Positions 1 to 10,956 of a stretch of DNA of 64,000 nucleotides are shown one piece after another. Numbering within the stretch: the first letter of the stretch is position 1; each line of letters starts with the position of its first letter. The notes under the pieces are model-generated. The model was not told the DNA's origin, searched no databases, and saw only the letters and a list, made by a program, of their open reading frames with translations. This stretch comes from Takashimella koratensis (Eukaryota; Basidiomycota; Tremellomycetes; Trichosporonales; Tetragoniomycetaceae). The stretch covers positions 310,001-374,000 of the forward strand of contig BCKT01000010.1 of the NCBI GenBank assembly GCA_003116875.1, given 5' to 3'. Both the position numbers and the translations under genes were made by a program.

Positions 1-121
1 GTCTTCTCTCACGACTCGCACGTGACCATTCGAGCAGCAGAACCATCATGCATTGCTTGAAATCCTATCCACAACGGCGTGTCACGATACAAATTTACAC
101 TGTCTCCTCCTGACCCAATAC

Positions 122-2469
122 TTAGAAACCCCCAGCAAGCAACTTTGCCGCCTTCCTCTCATCGAGTCGCTTTGCCTGTGCCCTGCCGACCGTTTGCGCT
201 CTCTGACCAGGCAACACCATACTCTGCGCCATCTGGTTTCCTCCTAGCGGGTCTACCCCGTGTCCTCCAGCTGCGCCTGCCCCTGGTCCTGCCGAGTGTG
301 GGCGGGAGATGTCATGTTGAGGAGGGAGGAACATGGACTGGCTCGTTGCGGACATTGGAGAGTGCGTTGCCTGCGTCGCCCCAGGCTGTGGAGAGGCCGC
401 ATAGGCGGTTTGAGGAGGTGGGGTGTTGTATGGCCTCGAAGGAACCATGCTGGGTTGTTGAGACCCCGGTGTACGCGGAGAGGCGTACCCCTGGGGGTAA
501 GGCTGGGACGCGGGCGGTGGCGCAGAGTACGGTTGTTGGCGGTACGGAGAGGCGGAGTTGAGCTGCGACGCAGGTGAACCCGGCGCGACGCCCTGCAAGT
601 GTGAAGGAGGGACAATAGGTGTTGTTGAGATCCCAGTAGAGTTCCCAGCAGTTCCGACTTTTGCTAGGTCGGGACGAAGAGCCTCAAGTTCGCGTAGGAT
701 CTGTCTGTTGAAGACGATTGACATCCGAGCGTGTTCGAGAAGACTGACGGCGACGTCTTCGTGTGCGTTGGCAGAGTGGGTGCGGAGCGCTAGGTGGAGG
801 TTGGATGAGATGGCTTTGATCCGGCGCGAGAGCTGATCCTCGAGTGCGTCGGCCTGAGCTAGAGTCAGAATGGGATGGACTGCGAAAGAGCTGGAAACCC
901 ACCTCTTTCATCTCCTGTAACGCTTCGTCCACTTTGACGGGGTTGATGTTGGAGCTCCCCTTGAGCCGTTCCACATTTCTCCGCTTGTTGATCGCGGTCT
1001 TGGATGCGTTTTGAGAGTCCTCCAATACCTGGATACGCTGCACCAATGCGTCCTGTACACGTGATTAGAGATTGTGACTCACGGAGACTGCGCGAGACTC
1101 AACCACAGACTCACCTTGGCAGCACGCGCGTTGAGAGCTTGATATCCCAGCGAGTCACTCAGAACGACGTTCTCGTTGGCGGACTGGGTGTGGACATGTC
1201 AGCTCTTTTCTGTCGGGTTCATCAGCTGCGCAAACCCACCTGCGCTCCAGCCATGCCGGAGAGCTGCTCGTACACACGCCCCGTCTTCCTCTCTGCCGTG
1301 GCCAAGATCGGGTCCGACTCGACCGTTGCGAACGCGATGACTTTTGATCCGACCTCGTTGTTTGCGACCGCCAAGGCTGTAGCAGTGTGACATGTCAGCA
1401 CTCCATCATTGTACTGACCTGCATTCCGGTTTCTTTCAGCTATGTGACTAACCTCGACGAGCTTTGCTGAGGGAGTTGACAGCGGCCGCAGCGGCGCCCC
1501 ACCTCTCCTCCAGCCTCTCCAAGGCTCCCTTGGCTGTCTGGAGCTGGTCGTCCTCGTCAAGCGGCCCACGACGGACGACTTTACTCAATGCGTTGGTGAA
1601 GACCTGCGGTACGGCGCCCGACGACGAGGCTGATCGACGCGCAGACGGCGGAGGGACCGGTTGGTACTGCTTGCGTCAGACGAGGCCGGCTGAGAGACAT
1701 GTACAAGGGGAGGGTACAACTCTGAAATAGACCTGAAGACTCACCCCAAAGTCAGACTCGATAAAGCTTCGCAGCTCATCCTCGCTCTGCAGAACGGGGT
1801 CGTCGCAGATCCGGGTAAACCATCGCTGCAACGCGATCCGAACCAGCCGATCATCTGGGGATTGATGTCAGCCTCTGCTTCCATGCCGGAAAGATCCGGC
1901 GGCAGAGATTCCGTGAACTCACCTTCTTCGTCGGTCGCGGCGGACGCGTGTGGGAGAGGCAAGGCGGGGACGATGGCTGCGGCACGTCAGGATTTGGACG
2001 AGTGAAAGGTGCTAGGTCATGGGAAGGTAGAAAGTTCATACGTACTCTGGGGACAGCAGAGTTGGAGCTGCTCTGCAAACCGCTGGAACTCGGCATATGA
2101 CCTCTGTTGGTTGCGATACAGGGTTGTTCGAAAGTTGGGTAAATTGGTACTGGCATCGTACCTCAACAAGAGGTCCTTCCGATTCCTCTCCAACCCTCCG
2201 ATCCTAACCCTCAAGAACGGGGCTGGTGGTCTTCCATCCCCTTCTGCACTCCCATCGCGGGTTGATGCCGAACCCGGGTCTGCAGGCGGGCTGACGAGGC
2301 CGGTCCCTGGGTCGCCGTAGATCTGAGGTTCGCGGGCGAGGGAGGAACCGGGCAAAGACAGGGGTGGAAGAGGAGGGGCTGGGGTTGCGGAGGAGGAAGA
2401 GGTTTGGAGAGCGTCGTCGGGATAGTTGGACCAGGATGGGTTGATCGCGGACGGCGAGAGGGGGTCCAT
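122..2469 (-). CDS. VPS17: Vps17-like sorting nexin (retromer, PX-BAR)
   Basis: Membrane-binding sorting nexin of the retromer coat, which with Vps5 recycles cargo from endosomes to the Golgi. Exon 1 starts MDPLSPSAINPSW and holds a low-complexity head, then the PX domain (FLRVRIGGLERNRKD, DASTNLPNF, RSYAEFQRF). It splices to TIVPALPLPHAS, matching the VPS17 signature around the PX end, then to a charged segment (LVRIALQRWF, DDPVLQSEDELRSFI). The rest is a helical BAR region (GALERLEERWG, RIQVLEDSQNASKTAINKRRN, ERLKGSSNINPVKVDEAL) cut by several short introns, followed by a Pro/Gln/Ser-rich tail ending LDERKAAKLLAGGF and TAA at 122-124. The long disordered tail is a feature of basidiomycete versions (inference). 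Other SNX-BAR proteins are less likely because of the PX motif set. Confidence 0.86.
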
Positions 2470-2826
2470 CGTGGGTTGGTGCTGGATGGATGCAATGGAT
2501 GGATGGGTAGGGGGATAGGTGGGTGGTGGTGGTGGTGGTGGATGGATGGTCGGGAAACAGACGAGATGGATGCGGAGTGACGTTTTGATCGCCCGAGCGG
2601 GCAGTGTGGCGTGGCATACCGCCAGTGGCAAAAAAACAACAACATGAGCATAAAACCGGGTCTCGTCATAAAGTGTTTCCCAGCTTGGCTTGATGAGAAC
2701 ACAAGTGCATAGTGGCTGACCAAGTGTAGTGGAGCAGGGAGAGGGGGACTGGGGTGAAGTGGGTATTGTAGGAGAGTGATGCGAGGGTGGGCGGAGGTGG
2801 TTTGCATTGTGCCTTTGGGACCCGCG
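2470..2826. other. Intergenic: VPS17 promoter side, GGT-rich run
   Basis: No gene seen. It separates the VPS17 start from the 3' end of the first RlpA-like gene. A (GGT)n run lies near 2520-2546 and would be in the VPS17 leader. Confidence 0.5.
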
Positions 2827-3570
2827 TCAAGCAGCAGGAATATCGCAATCCGAGCATGTCCTGGGGCAAAGCGTCAACATCAGGCTTGTGAATGTTCTTT
2901 CTCACACCTACCAAGTAATCGGGAACTCCCCCGTATCCAACGATTCACCAAAGGCAGTGAACAATCCCGTACTCATATCAAGATAATACGGTCCATCACA
3001 CGTCCTAACACACAAAGTATCAGCGGGTTTTTTTAACTCTTACGATTTACCAACCCAAACCGGACTTACGGGCACTCATCAGCGACGGTCGCACTGATGG
3101 TCTGACCATTGCCAGTGATAGTAACCGTCTTCCCGCAGTTAGCACCCTTATTGTAGGTCGGAGTATCCATAGCGACGATATGAGCGCTGTCGGGGTTAAG
3201 ATTCCCACAAGCACCTTCTTGTCCGTTCTGGGTGAACCAAGTCGCCTGGCGTGCGCAAGTCAGTATCGGCCAACTACATCAACTTGTATTACACCATCTT
3301 CATAACAACGTGATCAAATTACTTATCTGAGTATGACTGTCCGCCACCACTGTTTGTTCCCGACGGTGTAGACGAGCTGGAAGAACTCGTCGCTGACGCC
3401 TTGAGGAGCTCTTCGATATGGATACTAGAGGTAGCCTTCCCCGAGCTACCATGTTCGGAACCGGAGACGGAATGTCTTCCCGACCCGCTGGGAGACCGGC
3501 ACGACCCAGGGGCCGCGAGGATAACAGCTACCTTGGCTAGGAGGGCGATGAAGTAAAAAGGAGAGGTCAT
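2827..3570 (-). CDS. Secreted RlpA-like double-psi beta-barrel protein, copy 1
   Basis: Small secreted protein of the barwin/expansin-like DPBB class; function unproven, such proteins are usually extracellular and bind carbohydrate or plant/fungal wall. Start MTSPFYFIALLAKVAVILAAPG is a signal peptide, followed by a Ser/Gly-rich linker. The DPBB core has ATWFTQNGQEGACGNLN, then NCGKTVTITGNGQT and ATVADECPTCD, then LDMSTGLFTAF. The first intron (3251-3326) has AT-AC ends: joining TCA G to GC CAG gives YSGQATWF, the family motif, while a GT-AG cut gives the wrong frame. Two further GT-AG introns follow; the last exon reads WTCSDCDIPAA and stops at 2827-2829. A TATA-like box sits about 80 bp upstream. 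Tandem with a close paralogue at 4040-4885. Confidence 0.82.
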
Positions 3571-4039
3571 ATTGCGCGATATCAGTAAGAGACCGAGTTT
3601 CCAGCACGCGGTGGGGCGAGGTATGAACCTCAAATCTCAGCCGGGTTCTTTTATAAGACCGTCGTAGTCCTGTTCGGCTTACAGAGACTTCACATTGTCA
3701 ATCCTTGAGCAAAATCTCAAGTGCTTGACGAGTATGGGTCAAGAGAATCTGCGCAAAGGGGGTCTCAACTACCCCTTCAAAGGAAGCTGTGAAGGATCTG
3801 ATCTCAGACTTGTGTTAATACGTTGCTGTGAATCCCCCGTTTAAAATGTACATTTCCACGACCATCCATTTTCAACCTGCCTGCAGCGTTGATGTTCCCG
3901 TGTATAAACATACCCCCACGCCAGCTTGGGTGAAGAGATATTGGGACGTCGGAATGATGGGAACAGAGGATGGTGTGAGGGGGAAGGCAAGGGGGGAGTG
4001 GGGGAGGGGTAGAGCGGGGATCGGTTTAGGGAGACCGCT
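3571..4039. other. Intergenic between tandem RlpA-like genes
   Basis: Promoter and leader of copy 1 and the 3' flank of copy 2. No coding signal seen apart from the TATA-like box listed separately. Confidence 0.5.
3648..3655 (-). promoter_or_regulatory. TATA-like box of RlpA-like copy 1
   Basis: TATAAAAG on the minus strand, about 80 bp before the ATG at 3570. Position and sequence fit a core promoter; not tested. Confidence 0.5.
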
Positions 4040-4885
4040 TCAAGGAATATCGCAATCCGAACACGTCCTGTTATCTCGTTAGCGACAAGGGGTTCCACAT
4101 CTCTTTATCCTTCTCGTCTGTCGTCTTCTCCTTCGTTGACATACCAGGTAATATCAAACTCCCCGGTGTTCAACGAGACCCCAAACGAACTGAACAAGCC
4201 GGTGCTCATGTCGAGATCCCCGTCTCCACCGCAACTCCTACCAGCACGACCCGCATCAGCAACTTTCAGCAAACCTTTGCATTCTCTTTCCAATACCACC
4301 CGATACTCGGACTTACGGGCATTCATCAGCCACTGTCGCGGTAATAGTCTGGCCGTTTCCGGTGATCGTGACCGTCTTGCCGCAGTTGGCTCCGTTGTTG
4401 TACGCCGAAGTGAAGATAGCAACGATATGTGCGTCGTCAGAGTTGACTTGACCGCAAGCTCCCGGGTTGTTATTCTGCGTGAACCAAGTTGCATGACGTG
4501 CGCACATCAGCATGGGCGCTCAACAAAGATCCCAGAGATAACACGGAAACAGGTGGACATGATACTTATCTGAAAAGACAGTCCCTCCTCCGCCGTTCGA
4601 AGGGGTAGACGGAGTCGACGCAGGGGGACTTGATGAAGAAGTCTTGGCGAGTTGTTTGATATCGACACTGCTGGACGAAGTCGTGATTGAGCTCGTGGTC
4701 GTGATTGAGCTCGCAGGAGGGCTGGAGGTGGAAGGAGCACTCGAGCTCGTCTGACTAGGAGCGGCGACAGGCTGTTGCCCGGACCCGCCGGACCCGCCGC
4801 GGCACCTCTTGGCGCGCCTCGAACCAGCGAGGACCGTCGAGAGTTGGAACAAGAATATCAGGCAAAAGAGCGGCGAGAAAAGCAT
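4040..4885 (-). CDS. Secreted RlpA-like double-psi beta-barrel protein, copy 2
   Basis: Paralogue of the preceding gene. Start MLFSPLFCLIFLFQLSTVLAG is a signal peptide followed by a basic patch (RRAKRCR) and a long Ser/Thr/Pro linker. The DPBB core has ATWFTQNNNPGACGQVN, NCGKTVTITGNGQT and ATVADECP, ending SLNTGEFDITW then TCSDCDIP with TGA at 4040-4042. The first intron (4498-4569) again uses ATAAGT at the 5' end and AC at the 3' end; splicing gives FSGHATWF. No AG exists at the needed 3' position, so a GT-AG intron is not possible here without losing the domain frame. The last two introns are GT-AG (GTAAGT, GTATGT). The long Ser/Thr linker is probably O-glycosylated (inference). Confidence 0.82.
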
Positions 4886-5507
4886 GGCAAGTAGGTTAAT
4901 GGACAGTTGAGATGGGTGGGAAGGAAGAAGGGATCGTGAGTTTTCAGAGGGAGGGAGAGGAAGAGTTTAAAGTTAACACCCATACGCGTAGGGGTGTGAC
5001 AGGTCACCACGATCCTTGTTCCGTCGTCGCAATCCGCTCATCATAAAAATTAACAACGCCCTCGCAACGTCCACACAACGACCACATCCACACAGCAATC
5101 ACCCTCACGACCCGGCCCTCCTTCATACGCCCAACCCCCTCCTCCTTGAGGCTCAACGCGTTCTCCTCATCGTCCCACATACAACCCCCGCGGTCACGAG
5201 TTTCGCACTCGTCCCCCTTCCAGGGAGCTGCTTTTTGTTTCAATCTTTGATACTCAAAGGAGGGTGGTGAAGGAGGGTGATGCTCTTCACAGGTTCGAAA
5301 AGAGTGCGACAACCTCCCCAGATACCAACGATATCATAACACAATGCATGGCTACCCGATGAAACGGGGGAATGCAGATGCAGTAACGAGGTAGATTGTG
5401 TCCCTAGAGTACACAAATCCATCAACCCCTTTTCACCCCAATCCACACCTCCACACCTCCACACCTCCACACCTCCACACCCCAACCGCGACCCTCCCTC
5501 TCCCCAA
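4886..5507. other. Intergenic with short tandem repeat
   Basis: No gene seen. It holds the promoter of RlpA-like copy 2 and the 3' flank of the eIF3m gene. Confidence 0.5.
5442..5481. repeat. 8-bp tandem repeat, unit TCCACACC x5
   Basis: Five perfect copies of TCCACACC, just downstream of the eIF3m stop codon, so probably in its 3' UTR. Confidence 0.9.
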
Positions 5508-7158
5508 TCACGCCGCGACCTCCTCCCGCCTCGTGTTCTCCTCCCTCCGCTCCTCACCGCCACCACCTCGCCTCTGCTGCTGCCTGCGCGGCTGGTTGGT
5601 CGCGGGGCCCTGGGCCGCGAGTGCCTCAGCGTCCTCAACCACCTGCCGTGCGTCGGCAACCGCGCTCTTCCACTGGGTCAAGCGGCGCTCAAGGAGAGTC
5701 CACTCATCGGCCCCAAATCGGCGGGTGCCGCGGGAGGAGACGGACTGGACACGAACAATCGCGAGGGGCTGCGACAAGCGGGCGTCGATGAGCTCGGCGG
5801 AGATGGCTAAGAGATATTGATAAACATAAAACCTCGTTTTTCAATCGACTCGTGACTCACCGTCAATGACCCATGCCTCAACATCAGCGTCATCAATCTT
5901 GAGAGCAGAAGAGATCTCAGAGTATTTAAGCTGCTTTGCTGGGGATCGCGCACACAATGTAGCCAACGCGATCAACCGCAACTTGCGGAGGACCTCCTCG
6001 CCGTTCAGCGAAGCAATACCTGAACCCGTTAGTCTTCGATCCTCCAAATGCGACTGCTCGGCTACTCACCGAAAGACTCGAGGAACGACGACTTTGATGC
6101 GACCCACTGCTGGCCCTTGGCAACAGCCTCAATCTCGTCCGCGGTAGAGAAGAGCTCCACGAGCTCCTTGACATCCCCCTTGACCAAATCCTGCACGCCC
6201 TGCACCTTGAGCACGTCGTCAACATCCAAACGGTCCGGAACCGCAAGCGAGGTGGCAACCGCCCGGCTGACGCTCGCCTCGTCGAGAACGTACGAGAGAG
6301 CGAGGGTCTGAGCGTCGGCGGCGCGCGCGAGGTCACCACCGATAGGGATGGGCGAACTGGCGTACACCTTGGCAGCGGCGTTGAGGAAGTCGACGCGCTC
6401 GATGTCGGACACAGACAGTTGGGAGAGGATGGCAGTGAGTTGGGAAGTAGGGAGGGGAAGGCTGGAGAGGTCGCCAGCAGCAGAGAGGAGGGTGATGAGG
6501 CCGAGGAGTGTGCTGAGTCGGAGAGCAGAGGTAGCAGGGAGGAAGTTGTAGGTGTTGCTCAAGCTGTAACGTCAGTTAGGCGCCAGGAAAGGTGTACCCA
6601 CATTCTCGACGCGGTCTCAGCCTTGGGTTGCCGAGATGCAGTGACGGCAGCCTCTCCTCCCTCGACGACAGCGCTGACGACCGACTTGACAAGACTGCTG
6701 TACTCATCGGCCGCGGTGTCAAAGTTGGTGCTGAGCATGTGCTGTAACAAGAGATGTGCGGATTCTGGGTCTACACGAAACAAATGTCAGCTTTTAACAC
6801 TCGAGGCAAAGCTTCACACTCCCGTCGACCATTGGCCATCTTTACGCACCAGACTCCTTGACACCCTCCAACGCGCCCTTTGTCTCAACGAAGAGCTCAA
6901 CAATATCCCGGATGACCCCTTGCTTCGCGTCAACGGATGGCTCAGCGTCTCCCTCCGCAGCCTTCAGCCGAGCGTCGAAGCCGGCCATAATCTGCCGACC
7001 CGAGTCGCGCTTTGGTGCTGGCGTTGACTGTAATCCATGGGCTAAGGTGTCGATGATCTGCAAGAGGGTCAGAAGACGAATTTGAGGTCGAGAGTCGCGA
7101 GTAAACTGACCTGTTGCCGGAAGGGCAGCTCGGCGGCGATGGCAACGCAGTCGGCCAT
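5508..7158 (-). CDS. Translation initiation factor eIF3 subunit M (PCI domain)
   Basis: PCI-domain subunit of the eIF3 complex, which loads mRNA and initiator tRNA on the 40S subunit. Start MADCVAIAAELPFRQQ splices into RDSGRQIMAGFDARL, VDAKQGVIRDIVELFVETKGAL, FRVDPESAHLLLQHML and YNFLPATSALRLSTLLGLI. The PCI core reads WVASKSSFLESF, EEVLRKLRLIALATLC, LKYSEISSALKI and DDADVEAWVID. The end has RVQSVSSRGTRRFGADEW, matching the eIF3m C-terminal THRTFG-type motif, then a Gln/Arg/Gly-rich tail. CSN7 is the closest alternative; the FG-x-x-x-W motif and total length favour eIF3m. About five short introns. Confidence 0.87.
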
Positions 7159-7500
7159 GGTGGAGATGATACTAGGGTCGAAACGAGGACGAGAGAAGAG
7201 CTATGTAGCTTTGTGTAGACGAGATAGCTGGTCGGTGGTGGTGTTGGAGGTGAAGTCGGATGTCGAAATGAGGTTGTTGCAGAAAAAAGTACTAGGTGAG
7301 AACAAAAAAACCCTCGTGTGGAAAGTGCCACACAAGCAAGGTGATCCCCTGGGTGGTGCGGAGATATCCCAATGAGAGAGGATAACGCCGAGATCATGTC
7401 CTCCACGTGACGGTCGCGTGGCCTGGCTGGTGAGATTTCATGTGGTTTCGAATGTCTTGATCACCCTCCACCAAATCCACCAGCACCACCATCATCCAGC

Positions 7501-8036
7501 ATGCCGCCCAAACAGGCCGTCGCAAGCAGCTCGCAACCACCAAAAGTCTCACAGCAGGACGTCCCCGTCGTCTTCCAACGGTATCGGACAGAGCTGCAGG
7601 CCCTCGCCCAGAAAATCGGCGAGCTCGAGAGCGAAATGGAGGAGCACGCGTGAGTCAACTTTCTCCGAATATGCCCTTCATCCTTGCCCATCACTCGCCA
7701 AGTTTACCCCCCCTGACATCGGACGTAGGCTCGTGTTGTCTACACTGAAACCACTGGTTGAGACCGAGCCGAAACGGACATGCTATCGGCTGATTGGCGG
7801 CGTTCTTGTCGAGCGAACGGTGGCAGATGTCGTGCCTGCTCTCGAGACAACGTACACGGGGATCAAGGGCGCGCTGGAGACGTTGGTGAAGACTTACAAG
7901 AGCAAAGAGGATGAATTTGGGGCATTCCAGCGAGAACACAACATCTCTGTGAGTTCAATACCCCATCAAATCGGACTGGATAGCTGTGTATCTCTTGGAC
8001 ACCAAGCTGACAGCGTCTCAGATGTCAGGTCGATAG
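7501..8036 (+). CDS. Prefoldin subunit 2
   Basis: Beta-type prefoldin subunit of the hexameric co-chaperone that delivers nascent actin and tubulin to CCT. Start MPPKQAVASSSQPPKVSQQ, then helix VVFQRYRTELQALAQKIGELESEMEEHA, intron, and LVLSTLKPL, then KRTCYRLIGGVLVERTVADVVPAL (the beta hairpin typical of PFD2), then the second coiled coil GIKGALETLVKTYKSKEDEFGAFQREHNIS. A GTGAGT donor after NIS joins a tiny last exon MSGR and TAG at 8034-8036. About 125 residues, the normal size. It is head-to-head with eIF3m, with start codons 343 bp apart. Confidence 0.86.
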
Positions 8037-8140
8037 GCAGTGTCACTCATCAACATGCATTTCTCCTTGCAATTTCATCTTTTGGACCCTTTCTCCCCCA
8101 TTGCTGCTCCAGCAGTATCTCGTGAGACCACCCGACTTGC

Positions 8141-8599
8141 TCACTCGCCCTTCTCGAGTAATTTCTGCAGTTTCGGGGTGATGTACCGATCGAACTGTTT
8201 GCGGCACTGAGCGGCGTCCTTGCCAATCTTTACCTGCTCAACTTTCGTTAGCATCGTTCCCTCGTGGTCCACGTCCCTCGCCTTCCCATCCCTATCCTCA
8301 TCCGCACTCACCTCAGCAGCAATCTGATTCCAGTTCATGTGCGATTTCGCCGCCTTGACAATCGTATCGAATAGCGCGAGGCGCATCTCGGGAGTCCACG
8401 CGTCGGCTCCGGGCGTCTTGGGCGTAGTGGGGGTCTTGAGGGTCTTTGGTTTCTTGGGAGAGTTCTTTCGGGAAGGGATAGAGGGGAGTTGGAAGTCGTC
8501 GTCGTCGGCGTCTTCAACGCGGGCGCGCTTGCTGGCTGAACGAGACAGGTTGGGCTTGATCTCGAGAGACGGAGTGGGGGAGGGCTGACGAGACGGCAT
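8141..8599 (-). CDS. Small SANT/Myb-like domain protein
   Basis: Nuclear-type small protein, specific role unknown. Start chosen at MPSRQPSPTPSLEIKP; an in-frame ATG at 8809 would add an unlikely hydrophobic leader. The N-terminal half is disordered and basic/acidic (SASKRARVEDADDDD, SPKKPKTLKTPTTPKTP). The second half is SANT/Myb-like: AWTPEMRLALFDTIVKAAKSHMNWNQIAAE, then DAAQCRKQFDRYITPKLQKLLEKGE. A 78-bp segment at 8234-8311 between them has GTGAGT, CTAAC and CAG and is almost surely an intron. It is a multiple of three with no stop, so a retained form would add 26 residues. Confidence 0.72.
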   Translation of the reverse strand: MPSRQPSPTPSLEIKPNLSRSASKRARVEDADDDDFQLPSIPSRKNSPKKPKTLKTPTTPKTPGADAWTPEMRLALFDTIVKAAKSHMNWNQIAAEVSADEDRDGKARDVDHEGTMLTKVEQVKIGKDAAQCRKQFDRYITPKLQKLLEKGE

Positions 8600-8866
8600 C
8601 GTGCTGGATGGGAAGCGGTTGATAGTGATAACGAGGTAGATTGTGCGGGAGCTGGGTTGTGGGAATGCTGGGCTCGTGCTGTCGGACGTCGTACCGAGCA
8701 AGTATCGAGGTTTGCAACGGGGTAGTGGAGTGATGAGAGGAAGGAGAGGTGCAGACCGAGTTGATTCAACCATGGTCGACAAGATGAAAAAATCTGCGCA
8801 CGGGCGCAATCAATCTTAATCTCATCAACTCATCGACTATAACATCATCTCAGTCGAATTCTTACA

Positions 8867-9225
8867 TCACTTATGCTCGTCGAGGTTCAACTGAGACATT
8901 CCCAAACAGGATTCGGCGACGACTGGTTGATTCGAGGTGGCTGGCAGAATGGAAGGCGGATGACCACCTCTTGTCTTTTGTTTCAGCTCGTTCAAAACTC
9001 CCCGTATTATCCCGCTGGGACTCGTCAGCCCATCCCTACGTTGTCTACACACCGGTCGATCTTGTCTTGAAGTGTATCGCCGTTCAGGTCTTCCCCACTC
9101 AAGTATCTCAAGACCACGTAGGTTTCTCCCTCAGCTGCTGTCACGCCATCCCGCCAGGCTTGATACCCCGATGACGACTCGATCGAATCCTTGACATCCC
9201 GCGTCAACTTTTTGAGCTTGGTCAT
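8867..9225 (-). CDS. Small hypothetical protein
   Basis: Not recognised. Start MTKLKKLTRDVKDSIESSSGYQ, then WRDGVTAAEGETYVVLRYLSGEDLNGDTLQDKID; a 38-nt GT-AG intron (GTGTGT donor, CTGAC branch, CCAG) joins IIRGVLNELKQKTRGG and a Pro/Ser tail ending MSQLNLDEHK. About 105 residues with no membrane segment or signal peptide. It lies 98 bp from the 3' end of the thiolase, same strand. Confidence 0.6.
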
Positions 9226-9323
9226 AACTTCCGCATATCATTCATCAGTCCATCTATCATAACTATTCGTAAAATCAACACAGCGCAGGATCAGAGAAAA
9301 CTTGCGCCAGAACGCGCGGTGAA

Positions 9324-10956
9324 TCATACGCGTTCGAGGACGACTGCGATGCCTTGTCCACCTCCGATACAGGCCGCGCCCAGAGCCCAGCGCTTGTCGA
9401 GTCGGATTAGATTGTGCGTGAGATTGGCGAGGATTCTAGTGAAAGAGGTATAATTAGCAACTGCAGGTCTTGTTTAATAACCCAGCCTGTCCCACTCACC
9501 GAGCACCGCTGGCACCAAGAGGGTGACCCAATGCAATAGCGCCACCGAACATGTTGGTTCTGTCAGCCGGGAGCTGGAGTTCTCTCTGCACCGCCAACCA
9601 CTGCGCTGCAAATGCCTCGTTAACCTCGATGATATCCATGTCCTCCACGGTCTTTCCAATCTTCGCCAGCGCGTTGCGGACAGACACCACTGGTCCGATG
9701 CCCATAATTTCGGGTTCGCAGGCACTCCACGCGTACGCCGCGATTCGGGCAAGAGGCTGGATATTGTACTTCTTGACTGCGGACTCGGAGACAACAACGT
9801 TGGCGGCTCCACCGTCACAGATCCCACTGGCGTTCCCGGCGCTCACGACACCGGTCTTGGGGATGAAGACGGAGGGAAGTGACGCGAGGGAGTCAATAGT
9901 CGATAGAGGTCGGGGGTGCTCGTCGGCAGTGAAGGAGGTGGTGCCCTTTTTGGAGGTGAGGGTGACCGGGGTGAGTTCCGCGGTGAAGGCCCCGGAGGCA
10001 AGGCCCGCAGCGTAGCGTTGCTGGGATTGTAGGGCGTACGCTGAGTGTTGTGAGCTGACATCTCGGCGAAACGAAAGCGGGGAGCTCACCATCACATTCC
10101 TCTCGGGTGATGCCGTACTTCTTTGCCAGATTCTCGGCGGTGACTACATCCGATTAGCATCATGGTCTATGGGCGATTAGGAAGTCGGGAAGTAAAAGGA
10201 GGAACTGGCCAGCCGCTTGTTAAACTGGCCACTTTGTTCTCAAGTCGTAAGATCTCACTTACTTCCCATCGGTGTCTTTTGCCCTCCTGGGTTTTGGTCC
10301 ACCAGAGCAGCAGCCAAGGAGTCCTCGAGTTTGAGATCAACACCGTATCGGTTTCCAAATCTGGACATGTAGTGTCAGCTAGGTGTCAAAGCTTCGGAGC
10401 AGAGCAGCTGGCCCACCTAGATGCCCCAGAAAGGGTGTAGGGGCTCATGCTCATTGCCTCCGCTCCACCGGTCAAGCAAACGTCCGCCTCGCCAAGCGCA
10501 ATGCTTTGAGCTGCTGTGATTGCTGCTTGAAAGCCTGAGCCGCAGAGTCTGAGTCATGTAAGCTTCCGTGGCGCATACTCTCACTCGTGAGCTTACCTGT
10601 TAACCGTGAGCGCGGGGACAGTCGGGCCCAAGCCTGACAAGTGTCCAACGTGACGTGAGAGGTACGGGGTGGAGTTGTCAGATTGCGCAACGTTTCTGAA
10701 TGATGAGAGTCAGCTGCTGACTGATTTTCGGTACGGCCAGCTTCCGCCTTAATACTTACCCAAAGAATACCTGGTCCACCTCAACACCCGGTGGAAGCTC
10801 AGCCAAAGCAGCCTTGCCCGCGATACCTCCCAGCTCGGAGGCCTTGAGGTCACGGAGTTTGCCGCCGTAAGCGCCGAATGGGGTACGCTTTGACGCTGCG
10901 ATGAAGGACTCGGGACGGGCGATGTGGGTGGCGAGGCGGGTGACGGTGGGCTTCAT
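9324..10956 (-). CDS. 3-ketoacyl-CoA thiolase / acetyl-CoA acyltransferase (ACAA2-like)
   Basis: Thiolase of fatty acid or branched-chain breakdown: 3-ketoacyl-CoA + CoA to acyl-CoA + acetyl-CoA. Start MKPTVTRLATHIARP then SFIAASKRTPFGAYGGKL, a block closest to mitochondrial ACAA2. Active-site elements are all visible: NRLCGSGFQA (nucleophilic Cys), NEAFAAQWLA, GHPLGASGAR (His) and CIGGGQGIAVVLERV (second Cys) at the end. Other family blocks include ITAENLAKKYGITREECDAYA and SAGNASGICDGGAA. No SKL-type peroxisomal signal at the C-terminus; the Arg-containing N-terminus may target mitochondria (inference). About seven short introns. It shares a 332-bp divergent promoter with the DCAF11 gene. 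Confidence 0.88.

Noticed and set aside
4498..4569. First reading of the copy 2 intron as a GT-AG intron with a mutated acceptor (pseudogene)
   Set aside because: AT-AC ends solve both paralogues and restore SGxATWF, so no mutation needs to be assumed.
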